Of a stretch of DNA of 64,000 bases, positions 10,216 to 18,379 are shown in pieces. Numbering within the stretch: position 1 is the stretch's first letter; each line of letters starts with the position of its first letter. A model generated the notes under the pieces. It did not search any database. It was not told the origin of the DNA and saw nothing but the letters and a program-made list of their open reading frames with translations. A program made the position numbers and the translations under genes. This DNA comes from Omphalotus guepiniiformis (taxonomy: Eukaryota > Basidiomycota > Agaricomycetes > Agaricales > Omphalotaceae), in assembly GCA_028554645.1 (NCBI GenBank), contig JAQOOI010000079.1:1054001-1118000 (forward strand), read 5' to 3'.

Positions 10216-13200
10216 TTACAGGTCCTTCTGAGTCAGAATCGGAACAATCTAGTGTAGATCACATAGATAGCAAATTTCATTTTGTATTTACGCACCCTGA
10301 GAATAAATTTGCGTCAGCATCTACAAAGACCGATTCAAAACCTGTGAGAGAGAGATATCCGCCGAATTCACCAGAATGGATAGCACAGAGAGTAAGAGAG
10401 GATGAGTCAGAACGAGCGGTGGGAATCTTGAGAACGTGGATGCCAACCTGTCGGGCCAGGGAAGCATCGGAAGCAACGGTTGCCCAAATTAGGTCATTGG
10501 ATATTAGTGAAGCCGTATCAGCCGTAAAGACGCTCAAAAAGTCTTTACGCTTCGTAAAAGGTACTAAGGGACGAGATCTCAAATTGTCGGTCACAATCGA
10601 AGACATAGAAAGTGGCAAACAAATTGAGACGTCGGCATTACTTGATAGTGGAGCCACGGGTTCTTGTGTAAACAAAGAATTTGTAGAGAAGCACGGCTTA
10701 ACTGTCAAAAAACTACCAATCAGAATGCCAGTATATAATGCAGATGGTACCTTAAACGAAGACGGTTCAATCGAAGGATTTGTGGAAGTCAGATTGGCAA
10801 TAAGAGATCATGCGGAACGCATTGAACTTGCTGTTACCAATTTAGGAAAAACGGACATTTTCTTAGGACTAGACTGGTTAAGACGTCATAATCCAAATAT
10901 AGATTGGAATGACTCCATCTTAAACTTTGACCGGTGTCCAAAGAAGTGTGGCTATATCCCGTTTTACCTAAAACCCGAATCTGAGGCTGAGATCCAAGAA
11001 CTCAAAGAAGGCGACAGGTTGTTTTACCTGAATTGGGACGGATATCTCCGGAGTATGACTTTTGGAAAAGGAAAAAAGACGGAGTCAAAGGCAGACAAGT
11101 ACGTCAATGAGTACAAAGATGTCTTTGACGAAGCCGATTTCCAAAATCTACCGGAACGTAGACCCTGGGACCATGCAATTGAATTGAAGCCGGACTTCAC
11201 ACCGGTTGATTGCAAAGTATATCCATTAAACCCTGCGGAACAAGTAGTATTGAATGAGTTTATCAAGGAAAACCTGAAATCTGGACGAATCAGAATGTCG
11301 AAGTCACCTATGGCGTCACCATTCTTCTTCGTAAAAAAGAAGGACGGGAAGCTTCGACCAGTCCAGGATTATCGGAAACTGAATGAAGCAACGATAAAGA
11401 ACAAATATCCGTTGCCGCTCATTCAGGAACTCATCGATAAACTGAAAGATTCCAAGGTTTTTTCTAAAATGGATGTTCGATGGGGATATAACAATATCCG
11501 AATCAGGGACGGTGATGAGTGGAAAGCGGCCTTTAGAACTAATCGGGGACTCTTTGAGCCAACGGTTATGTTCTTTGGACTCACAAATTCTCCCGCGACC
11601 TTTCAAGCTTTCATGAACCACATATTGAGGGACTTGATTAACGAAGGTCACGTCATGGTATACTTGGACGATATTTTAATATTCACGGGTACAATCGAAG
11701 AACATCAATCAATTGTAAAAAGGGTATTAGACATATTACGAGAACATAAGTTATATCTGAGACCCGAGAAATGTGAATTCGAAACAGACGTCGTCGAGTA
11801 TCTGGGAGTTTTTGTGGGAAACGGACAAGTACACATGGACCCGAAGAAAGTTAAGGCGGTAAAAGATTGGAAAGTGCCGGGAAATAAGAAAGAAGTACAA
11901 TCTTTCTTGGGTTTCTGCAACTTTTACCGACGATTCATTCGAGGGTTTAGTCAAATAGCCAAACCATTGTCTTCACTTACTGGGAACACGAAATGGGAAT
12001 GGACAGAGCTACAACTGCAGGCATTCGAAGAACTCAAGAGTAGAATTGCCGAGGAAGTAGTTTTGACCATACCCAGGGATCAGGGACAATTCCGTGTAGA
12101 AGCGGATTCATCGGACTATGCAAATGGAGCCGTGCTATCACAAAAAATAGACGGTAAATGGTGGCCAATCGCCTTTAGGTCGAGATCTCTTAATGAAACA
12201 GAACGTAATTATGAGATCTACGATAAGGAAATGATGGCTATCATGGATTCCCTTGCAGACTGGCAGCAATACCTAATGGGAGCAGCAGAATCCTTTGAGA
12301 TTTACACAGATCATCAAAATCTGCAGTATTTCAAGAAGCCCCAGAAGTTGAACCGCCGACAAGCCCGATGGATAACAGAATTATCCGAGTACGATTTTAC
12401 CCTGATCCATAAACCTGGAAAGTCAATGGGGAAGCCTGATGCATTGTCCAGGATGGCCAATCATGAGACGGGGGAAAATGACAACGCGAACTTAGTACTT
12501 CTGAAGCCGGAACTTTTTTCGATTAACAAACTGGAAATGCCCGAAGATGAGATCTTAGATCTTATCAAAAAGAAGTCAAAAGTACGGGATAATCTAGTCA
12601 ATAAGGCTTTAGAAGGAAAAGATCAGGGTTGGGTCGAGTCATCAGAAGGAATAGTCACATGGCAAGATCGAATCTACGTACCTATTGACAATAGGTTACG
12701 AGGAAAGATCATTGGCATTCATCATGACTCGGTTCTTGCGGGACATCCGGGACAATTTAAAACCATGGAGTTGGTAACAAGGAACTATTGGTGGCCAGGA
12801 ATCACTCAAGATGTACGGAAGTACGTCAAGGGTTGCGAAAAATGTCAGGCTACTAAAAGTCATCGAACCAAACCAACTGGAACTCTGGTACCGAATGAGA
12901 TTCCGGACGGACCATGGCAGACAATTGGAACGGACTTAATTGGCGAACTACCGGAAGCTGGCGGATTTAATGCAATAAGCGTAACCGTGGATCATTTTAC
13001 AAAGCGGGCACGCTTAGTTCCCACGCATATGTCATTAACGTCGGAAGGAATGGCCCGGATCTATAGAGACAGGATCTTCCCAATACACGGATTACCACGA
13101 AAAATCATTCATGATAGAGGTCCACAATATCACTCTAAATTCATGAAGGAACTCTACCGACTATTGGGAATTCAGGGAAGCTTCACAACGGCGTACCATC

Positions 13201-14135
13201 CACAGAGTAACGGTCAAACTGAACGGATAAACCAAGAGATAGAACACTATCTCAGGATTTTCATTAATCAGCATCAGAATGACTGGCACGAGTGGCTGCC
13301 AACAGCGGAATTTGTATTGAATGATAGAGTACACTCGGCTACAAAAGTGTCTCCATTCTTTGCGGATATGGGAAGACATCCGTATAAAGGGACAGCTCCG
13401 GTTAAGACGTCATCAAATCCAACGGCACAGGAATTTGCGGACTCAATGAAGAAGATCAGAGAAGAAGTAGGATTGGCATTGACGAAGGCAAAAGCGGACA
13501 TGGCACGACATTACGACAAGAAGCGGACAGCTTCAATAGAATACAAGCCGAAAGACAAAGTTTGGCTTGAAGCAACGAATCTAACTTCCAATCGTCCAAT
13601 GAAAAAACTGGATGATAAAAGATTTGGTCCATTCGAAGTCGTAGAAAAAGTAGGCGCCACATCCTATCGCCTTAAGATACCAAAGACCTGGAAACGGATC
13701 CATCCTGTGTTTAATGAAGTACTGCTTACTCCGTATCACGAACCGCAATTTCTGGAACAACCTAAGAACGATCGACCCCCGCCTGTGATAGAAGGAAAAG
13801 AACCGGAGTTTGAAGTAGAAGAAATCGTAGACTCAGGAAAATACAGGGGAGGAAAATTTGGATACAAAGTGCACTGGAAAGGATATTCGCGACACGAGCA
13901 GACATGGGAGCCGTTAGCGAATCTAACAAATGCGAAGGAGGCAATCGAGGACTTCCACAAGAAATTCCCTGATAAACCCCGACTTCGTAAACTCGAAATA
14001 CCCATTTCTTTATTTCCGACATCATTATTTCGACCAATGCCTAAACACGATACCTATACCGAAGTAGTAGATCAAAAGAAAATGCCAACTGAGGCCTTAG
14101 CAGTGAAGTTAGGACGATGGGGACATCGTGCCTAA
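10044..14135 (+). CDS. pol: Chromovirus copy 1 pol polyprotein
   Basis: Open for 1363 codons. Its first part overlaps gag; translation probably enters at the frameshift site near 10197. Domains in order: aspartic protease (LLDSGATGSC), reverse transcriptase (FSKMDVRWGYNNIRI, then YLDDILIF), RNase H (VEADSSDYANGAVLS), integrase with H-H-C-C zinc finger (HHDSVLAGHPGQF...CEKCQ) and DDE core (GTDLIGELP, DRGPQYHS, NGQTERIN), then a chromodomain near the C-terminus (EVEEIVDSGKYRG, KVHWKGYSRHEQTWEP). The chromodomain places it in the chromovirus group, whose integrases are steered to marked chromatin. The frame has no stop. The TAA at 14133-14135 overlaps the start of the polypurine tract. Confidence 0.95.
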   Translation: MFQLRSQGTHVPRLPIEEGTESTADKCDRGREEGRTATELVPKLVEVGHGFCQDSEVITGPSESESEQSSVDHIDSKFHFVFTHPENKFASASTKTDSKPVRERYPPNSPEWIAQRVREDESERAVGILRTWMPTCRAREASEATVAQIRSLDISEAVSAVKTLKKSLRFVKGTKGRDLKLSVTIEDIESGKQIETSALLDSGATGSCVNKEFVEKHGLTVKKLPIRMPVYNADGTLNEDGSIEGFVEVRLAIRDHAERIELAVTNLGKTDIFLGLDWLRRHNPNIDWNDSILNFDRCPKKCGYIPFYLKPESEAEIQELKEGDRLFYLNWDGYLRSMTFGKGKKTESKADKYVNEYKDVFDEADFQNLPERRPWDHAIELKPDFTPVDCKVYPLNPAEQVVLNEFIKENLKSGRIRMSKSPMASPFFFVKKKDGKLRPVQDYRKLNEATIKNKYPLPLIQELIDKLKDSKVFSKMDVRWGYNNIRIRDGDEWKAAFRTNRGLFEPTVMFFGLTNSPATFQAFMNHILRDLINEGHVMVYLDDILIFTGTIEEHQSIVKRVLDILREHKLYLRPEKCEFETDVVEYLGVFVGNGQVHMDPKKVKAVKDWKVPGNKKEVQSFLGFCNFYRRFIRGFSQIAKPLSSLTGNTKWEWTELQLQAFEELKSRIAEEVVLTIPRDQGQFRVEADSSDYANGAVLSQKIDGKWWPIAFRSRSLNETERNYEIYDKEMMAIMDSLADWQQYLMGAAESFEIYTDHQNLQYFKKPQKLNRRQARWITELSEYDFTLIHKPGKSMGKPDALSRMANHETGENDNANLVLLKPELFSINKLEMPEDEILDLIKKKSKVRDNLVNKALEGKDQGWVESSEGIVTWQDRIYVPIDNRLRGKIIGIHHDSVLAGHPGQFKTMELVTRNYWWPGITQDVRKYVKGCEKCQATKSHRTKPTGTLVPNEIPDGPWQTIGTDLIGELPEAGGFNAISVTVDHFTKRARLVPTHMSLTSEGMARIYRDRIFPIHGLPRKIIHDRGPQYHSKFMKELYRLLGIQGSFTTAYHPQSNGQTERINQEIEHYLRIFINQHQNDWHEWLPTAEFVLNDRVHSATKVSPFFADMGRHPYKGTAPVKTSSNPTAQEFADSMKKIREEVGLALTKAKADMARHYDKKRTASIEYKPKDKVWLEATNLTSNRPMKKLDDKRFGPFEVVEKVGATSYRLKIPKTWKRIHPVFNEVLLTPYHEPQFLEQPKNDRPPPVIEGKEPEFEVEEIVDSGKYRGGKFGYKVHWKGYSRHEQTWEPLANLTNAKEAIEDFHKKFPDKPRLRKLEIPISLFPTSLFRPMPKHDTYTEVVDQKKMPTEALAVKLGRWGHRA
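10191..10197 (+). promoter_or_regulatory. -1 frameshift heptamer G GGT TTT, gag to pol
   Basis: In the gag frame the codons are GGT TTT preceded by G, so the X XXY YYZ rule holds. Slipping back one base here joins gag directly to the pol frame (...D-T-G-F then C-Q-D-S). The pol frame is exactly -1 relative to gag. The gag stop follows 16 bases later. The same heptamer lies at 18355-18361 in copy 2. Confidence 0.75.
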
Positions 14136-14146
14136 GGAGGGGGTAA
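14134..14146 (+). promoter_or_regulatory. Polypurine tract of chromovirus copy 1
   Basis: AAGGAGGGGGTAA lies directly before the 3' LTR, where plus-strand DNA synthesis is expected to start. Copy 2 has the same tract at 22298-22310. Confidence 0.8.
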
Positions 14147-14575
14147 TGTTACGAACAATGTATTCTTTTTCTTTTCATCTTATCTTATCAACTGTTTGTA
14201 CATGTAGACACTTTTATTATCAGTAGATAGTATCGTATTACTTGGATCTAGGGTTATATTAATTACGCATGTAGACAGCATGATGATCTTAGACACACAC
14301 AGAACACAAGGTGATCGTAACTCATGGATAAATCATGGTAGACACACGTTAATTAGTCAAGGGTTACAACCCAGGGTTTAGGGTATTATTTACGTATATA
14401 AGAACACTTCTTTTGTAGAATATCTCTTTAGCTTCGATCTAGTTTAATCTCCTCGAGATAAGCTTGTACTTAGCCCTATCCTTTTTTCAATCTATTTCTC
14501 TTGATTTCTTATCTTCTTTGTGAGAAGTTAAGGTTTTGTGTAAAGTCACTTGAGTAAAATCTCGAGTCGCTAACA
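14147..14575 (+). repeat. 3' LTR of chromovirus copy 1
   Basis: 429 bp, same as 8339-8767 except for one C/T difference that I could see. It is followed by the AGTTT target duplication and then by the NLR exon. Confidence 0.95.
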
Positions 14576-14796
14576 AGTTTGGTGCATTCAGCCATTGCAG
14601 AATACTAAACTTTGGGTCAGATGCTGGGACATTATAATTAAAATCAGTCATTGTATGCAGTAAGGTTGATTGTTATACCATTGACATTGAAGTCACCTCC
14701 AATAGCATTGAAGCTGCCACCCATTATAGTAACATGAGCACTATTATTGAGAATACCAACTTGACTAGATATACTTCTGAGTGACTCTGCAAACAT

Positions 14797-15390
14797 TATA
14801 TAGTTGACAGCACTTACTTGGTAGAATCAGAATTGACTGGTGTCAGATTGACACTCAGAGATTGCTGCAGCCATTGGCTATGGTAGATGATACTCAATGA
14901 GTGAAGTACTTATCTTTTATTCAAAGTACAGACATACCTGTTGTGACTTGGTTGAGAATGAGACACTGGAACCTGATTCGACATGGTGGTAAGAGAAAGA
15001 GTGAGGGTTCCTGGCGCTTCAGCGTATTACTGAGCTGTTATTGATCATCAATAACAACTATCAACCATGCTGCATTCATCAGGCTATCTATATCTGGAAG
15101 TACATAGATGCCTTCTGTCAGGAGTCAGTACATACAGGTACAGAGCCACAGATCAATCAGCAAATAATGGCATACACAAGAAAGGCAGAAAATTTTAAAT
15201 TTTTTGGTATCAACCAAATGCCTACCTGTTAACCAATCACTCTGTGGCCATACATGATGCACTACATAATTGATCTGAGTCATATACAGCCTCTCTTCAG
15301 TCCCATGATTTCTATATCCTTTCAGCTTGCAGTTTGAGCCATAACCAGTCATACTGCAGCATCCATTGCACATAAGTCATAACAAGTCAT
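14797..15390. other. 5' flank of the NLR gene; no independent gene seen
   Basis: Minus-strand sequence here can be read as two small exons starting with an ATG at 14984 (MSNQVPVSHSQ; 14938-14984 and 14818-14877) with good splice borders, but joining them to the next exon puts that exon out of frame. It may be leader sequence, a failed exon or an old decay product. Other open frames (15041-15232, 15125-15373) show nothing recognisable. Confidence 0.4.
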
Positions 15391-15610
15391 CCTGAAGTTC
15401 TTAGGGAAGCTTGAGTCATATATAGTCACATTAGAGACTCATAGTGACTTGAATCATGCCTAGTCAAAGTGACTCATGTTCAAGAGTCATGTTTAGTCAG
15501 AATGACTCATGTTCACAGTCATTTCTAGTCAAACTGACTCATGCAGCCTCATTGTAGATACTTTCCTTTTATATCTGTACTCAAAATTGTGTATATAAAC
15601 CCCACCCAAC
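15391..15610 (+). promoter_or_regulatory. Repeated AGTCA-NNN-TGACT palindromes followed by a TATA box
   Basis: Three copies of AGTCA-NNN-TGACTCATG occur at about 15462-15478, 15495-15511 and 15527-15543, along with several lone AGTCA or GAGTCA words. TGACTCA is the core of Gcn4/AP-1-type bZIP sites. About 50 bases later (15588-15597) stands GTATATAAACC, a TATA box pointing right. This layout looks like a promoter for rightward transcription through the hairpin array that follows. It could be the U3 part of an unrecognised LTR. Confidence 0.5.
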
Positions 15611-15699
15611 TTAGTGTACCTTAGTCTAGTTATTGTTTTCTTGTAAACCCCTACTTTGTAACCTGTCTTGTCAATACAAGTACTTCTTAGTCTCTCTAG

Positions 15700-16115
15700 T
15701 CTACTGAAGCATTCCCAGTGACTAAACCTCTAAGGCATTGAAGCATTTCCAGTGTCTTTTCCTAAGTATTGCTGAAGCATTTCCAGCAGTATTCCCTTTG
15801 ATTATCTGAAGCATTTTCAGTGTCTTTTCTTAAGTATTGCTGAAGTATTTCCAGCAGTAATTCCCTTGATTGTCTGAAGCATTTCCAGGCTTTCTCTTTG
15901 AATAACTGAAGCATTTCCAGTTGTCAATTCCATCCTTAGACTACTTGAAACATTTCCAAGTATCTAAATCCCCTTGGTCACTGAAGCATTTCCAGTAATC
16001 AAATCTCCTGTTCTCACTTGAAGCATTTTTTAAGTGAAATCTACTCTTCTAGTGATATCTGAGACATCACTCTTAACATTTTTCTTTGTGATATAGATTA
16101 TCACTTCAGCTCATC
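15700..16115 (+). repeat. Array of ~12 small hairpins with constant loop and covarying stems
   Basis: Units share the loop AAGCATTTC, but each is flanked by a different self-complementary pair. Examples: TGCTG/CAGCA (twice), AACTG/CAGTT, TACTTG/CAAGTA, ACTG/CAGT (twice), GTCTG/CAGGC, CATTG/CAGTG, TCACTT/AAGTGA. At the right end two more have other loops: AGTGAT/ATCACT and GTGATA/TATCAC. Several pairs need a U.G on the plus strand, which hints that the plus-strand RNA is the folded form. One unit (near 15805) pairs only weakly. No protein frame crosses the region. What it does is unknown. Confidence 0.7.
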
Positions 16116-16468
16116 TCTACATTGTGTTCTTTGAGTAGATTCTCAATTAATACAACTTAGCCCCCAACCCCTATTCTGTGGATTAGAGTAACTAACCCTT
16201 ATCTTCTGTTCCCTAATACCTTCACAGCTGTGGGCCAAGAGTTTTTGCATGGGATTTTTGGAGGGTAAAAATTACTCGCATCTGCAGTGGATGTTATGGT
16301 AATTTCCCGATTTCTAGCAGGCAAAAACTGGACATTTTTCTGGAGCATTCTCTCAGCAAAAACACGACACTTTTACGAGGCAGAAAAAAGGCAAATATTA
16401 TTTTTTTCTACATACATAAAACAAAGGGAAAAATTTGTTCTATCAGTCGCATTTTTCTTTATATAAAT

Positions 16469-16932
16469 TGTTACGAACAATGTATTCTTTTTCTTTTTCA
16501 TCTTATCTTATCAACTGTTTGTACATGTAGACACTTTTATTATCAGTAGATAGTATCGTATTACTCAGATCTAGGGTTATATTAATTACGCATGTAGACA
16601 GCACAATGATCTTAGACACGCACAGAACACCAAGCGATCGAGATCACAACATGTATATCTTGAGGCGATCATAACTCATGGATAAATCATGGTATACACA
16701 CGTTAATTAGTCAAGGGTTACAACCCAGGGTTTAGGGTATTATTTACGTATATAAGAACACTTCTTTTGTAGAATACTTCTTTAGCTTCGATCTAGTGTA
16801 ATCTCCTCGAGTTAAACCTGTACTTAGCTACTTTCTTCTCAATCCTATCTCTCTTGCTTTGTCTTCTTATCTTCTTTGTAAGAAGTTAGATTCTGTGTGA
16901 AGTCACTTGAGTAATAACTCGGGTCGCTAACA
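16469..16932 (+). repeat. 5' LTR of chromovirus copy 2
   Basis: 464 bp. A TATA box lies near 16749 and AGCTTCGATCT at 16784-16794 pairs with the primer site AGATCGAAGCT at 16935-16945, as in copy 1. Relative to copy 1 it has an insert with the words GATCACAACATG and TATATCTTGA. Confidence 0.94.
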
Positions 16933-17488
16933 TAAGATCGAAGCTTCAAACAAACTCACCCGACTTCACATACCATTTTCATCAAGCTTGCCCTTGCACG
17001 TCGTTTTACGACTTGTAAGTGAATCCCGACCTTCATACGCTAAAAAAACCTTTTTCCTTGGGCATTTGCCTTTGATACCGAGTTTCTGTTCGGTTAGAAA
17101 ACTACACTCAGTCCAGTTCACGTCGCCTATAGTACAAAACAGTAACGTTGAGTCCGACTGTGTACTGGCAGACATAAGACATCGATTCCTGATCTTCGGA
17201 GACGGGTCTTTGTGCTGGGAACGTCACTCCAATCCTAGAAAGGAGGGCCCAGTTGAACTATCAAGAAGAGTGTGGTTTTAGAACCAAATATCATCATTCC
17301 TATTCAAACAAGTACCCGAAATCTCTTCGTGAGGTTACTGACGGTACGACTTTGAACAAATCACCACGTCTTGGTTTTCAAACGACCTTGACGACCTTTT
17401 CAATTCGAATCCCGCATCACCTACCACACCTCCAAACAGATCCCTTACATCATCTCCATATTCCACCCGACCTCCATCACCGATCAGA

Positions 17489-18379
17489 ATGTCCGACGAA
17501 ACACCAAAAGGAAGATCCCTTTTGAACAAGCCTGAGAATTTCACTGGAGCCAAAGGTGAATTCAAAGTATGGCGACGAAGATTGTTCATGTTCATTCGTG
17601 ATAAGAAGAACAACATCGACTCCGATAATGAGAGAATCGATGTTGCTATTTCTTACATGAATGGCAAGAACACAGATGGATGGGTTCAAAATTATTACGA
17701 GACCCATTACAACGAAGAAGAAGAGAAATGGAAAAAGACGTGGGCTGAGTTCAAACAAGATTTGAACATCGCGTTCTTGGATTCGGGTTTGCAGCGAGCA
17801 GCCCAAGAGAAGATCGAAGTGCTCAGACAGGGCACTGGAACGGCCGAGGAGTATTTCCAGCAGTTGGAAATACTGTTGACCGAGGCCGACTACAAGAAGG
17901 ACGATCCTTACGTAGTCAGAATTATCGAGAAGGGCGTCAATGACAAGATTATTGATGCAATCTACTCGCAAGACACGTTGCCGACGAATTACGCAACGTG
18001 GAAAGATAAAGTGATCAAGATTGATCACTTGTGGCGCAGGCGCCAGGAGATGCGAAAGCATCTTGGACAGAACCGAGCGGCCTTTGTGCCAAGAGAAACA
18101 AGCCCGCAGAACGCGGCACGTGGTGGCGACCGTAAAGACGCCACAGGAACGACCTTTGGGGGCATAGGTAAACCCATGGATCTGGATGTAGCCCGAAAAA
18201 CCGGGTTATGTTTCAATTGCGGAGTCAAGGGACACATGTCCCGGGATTGCCCATTGAAGAAGGAACAGAGAGTGCGGCAGATAAATGTGACAGAGGAAGA
18301 GAAGAAGGAGGAACAGCCACCGAGCTGGTTCCTAAACTGGTTGAAGTCGGACACGGGTTTTGTCAAGACTCAGAAGTGA
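17489..18379 (+). CDS. gag: Chromovirus copy 2 gag
   Basis: Intact 296-aa capsid-nucleocapsid protein. The N-terminal part (WRRRLFMFIRDKKNN) resembles Ty3-type capsid. The C-terminal zinc knuckle CFNCGVKGHMSRDC binds genomic RNA in this family. Residue 103 is Arg (CGA), the site of the stop in copy 1. The end overlaps pol, and the GGGTTTT heptamer at 18355-18361 lies in the codon phase needed for -1 slippage. Confidence 0.95.
   Translation: MSDETPKGRSLLNKPENFTGAKGEFKVWRRRLFMFIRDKKNNIDSDNERIDVAISYMNGKNTDGWVQNYYETHYNEEEEKWKKTWAEFKQDLNIAFLDSGLQRAAQEKIEVLRQGTGTAEEYFQQLEILLTEADYKKDDPYVVRIIEKGVNDKIIDAIYSQDTLPTNYATWKDKVIKIDHLWRRRQEMRKHLGQNRAAFVPRETSPQNAARGGDRKDATGTTFGGIGKPMDLDVARKTGLCFNCGVKGHMSRDCPLKKEQRVRQINVTEEEKKEEQPPSWFLNWLKSDTGFVKTQK

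Larger units (their letters stand above)
8339..14575 (+). mobile_element. Ty3-type chromovirus, copy 1 (6237 bp, gag broken)
   Basis: The element is bounded by 429-bp LTRs (TGTTACGAAC...GCTAACA) and by the 5-bp direct duplication AGTTT at 8334-8338 and 14576-14580. Inside are a gag frame with one stop codon, a long pol frame with protease, reverse transcriptase, RNase H, integrase and a C-terminal chromodomain, an 11-base self-priming site and a polypurine tract. The LTRs differ at one site I could see (C or T in AAGGyGATCG), so the insertion is recent. It sits in the minus-strand NLR gene in the opposite orientation. Copy 2 at 16469 is a close relative. Confidence 0.96.
5134..14796 (-). pseudogene. 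NACHT-ankyrin NLR gene, split by an LTR retrotransposon
   Basis: Host exons on the minus strand: 14679-14796; 14576-14623 joined to 8211-8333 across the insertion; 8134-8158; 7522-8076; 5134-7468 (TGA). Ignoring the element and one 5-bp duplication, the frame is open for 1067 codons. The N-terminus carries a GGSFNAIGGDFN stretch common in agaricomycete NLRs, then GTGAWLLADP and a P-loop GKAGAGKT. This P-loop spans an intron starting with GC rather than GT. Walker B-like MYIIMDAIDEA and LVTSRYLLG follow. The NACHT ends near 7400. The C-terminus is an ankyrin array. Fungal NLRs are STAND ATPases linked to non-self recognition and programmed cell death. The insertion separates the first exons from the ATPase, so the allele is probably non-functional. 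An alternative upstream ATG at 14984 with two small exons does not keep frame. Confidence 0.88.

Noticed and set aside
14818..14984. Start of the NLR at the ATG at 14984 with two extra small exons
   Set aside because: The splice motifs look good, but the joined length leaves two bases and brings an early stop in the next exon; the ATG at 14796 is open.
15700..16115. Hairpin units as a CRISPR array
   Set aside because: Spacing is irregular, stems change between units, and the context is a fungal nuclear genome.
15391..16224. Reading the palindromes, TATA box and hairpins as one LTR
   Set aside because: No second copy is in the window and no clear TG...CA ends with a target duplication were found. 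It is kept only as an alternative.
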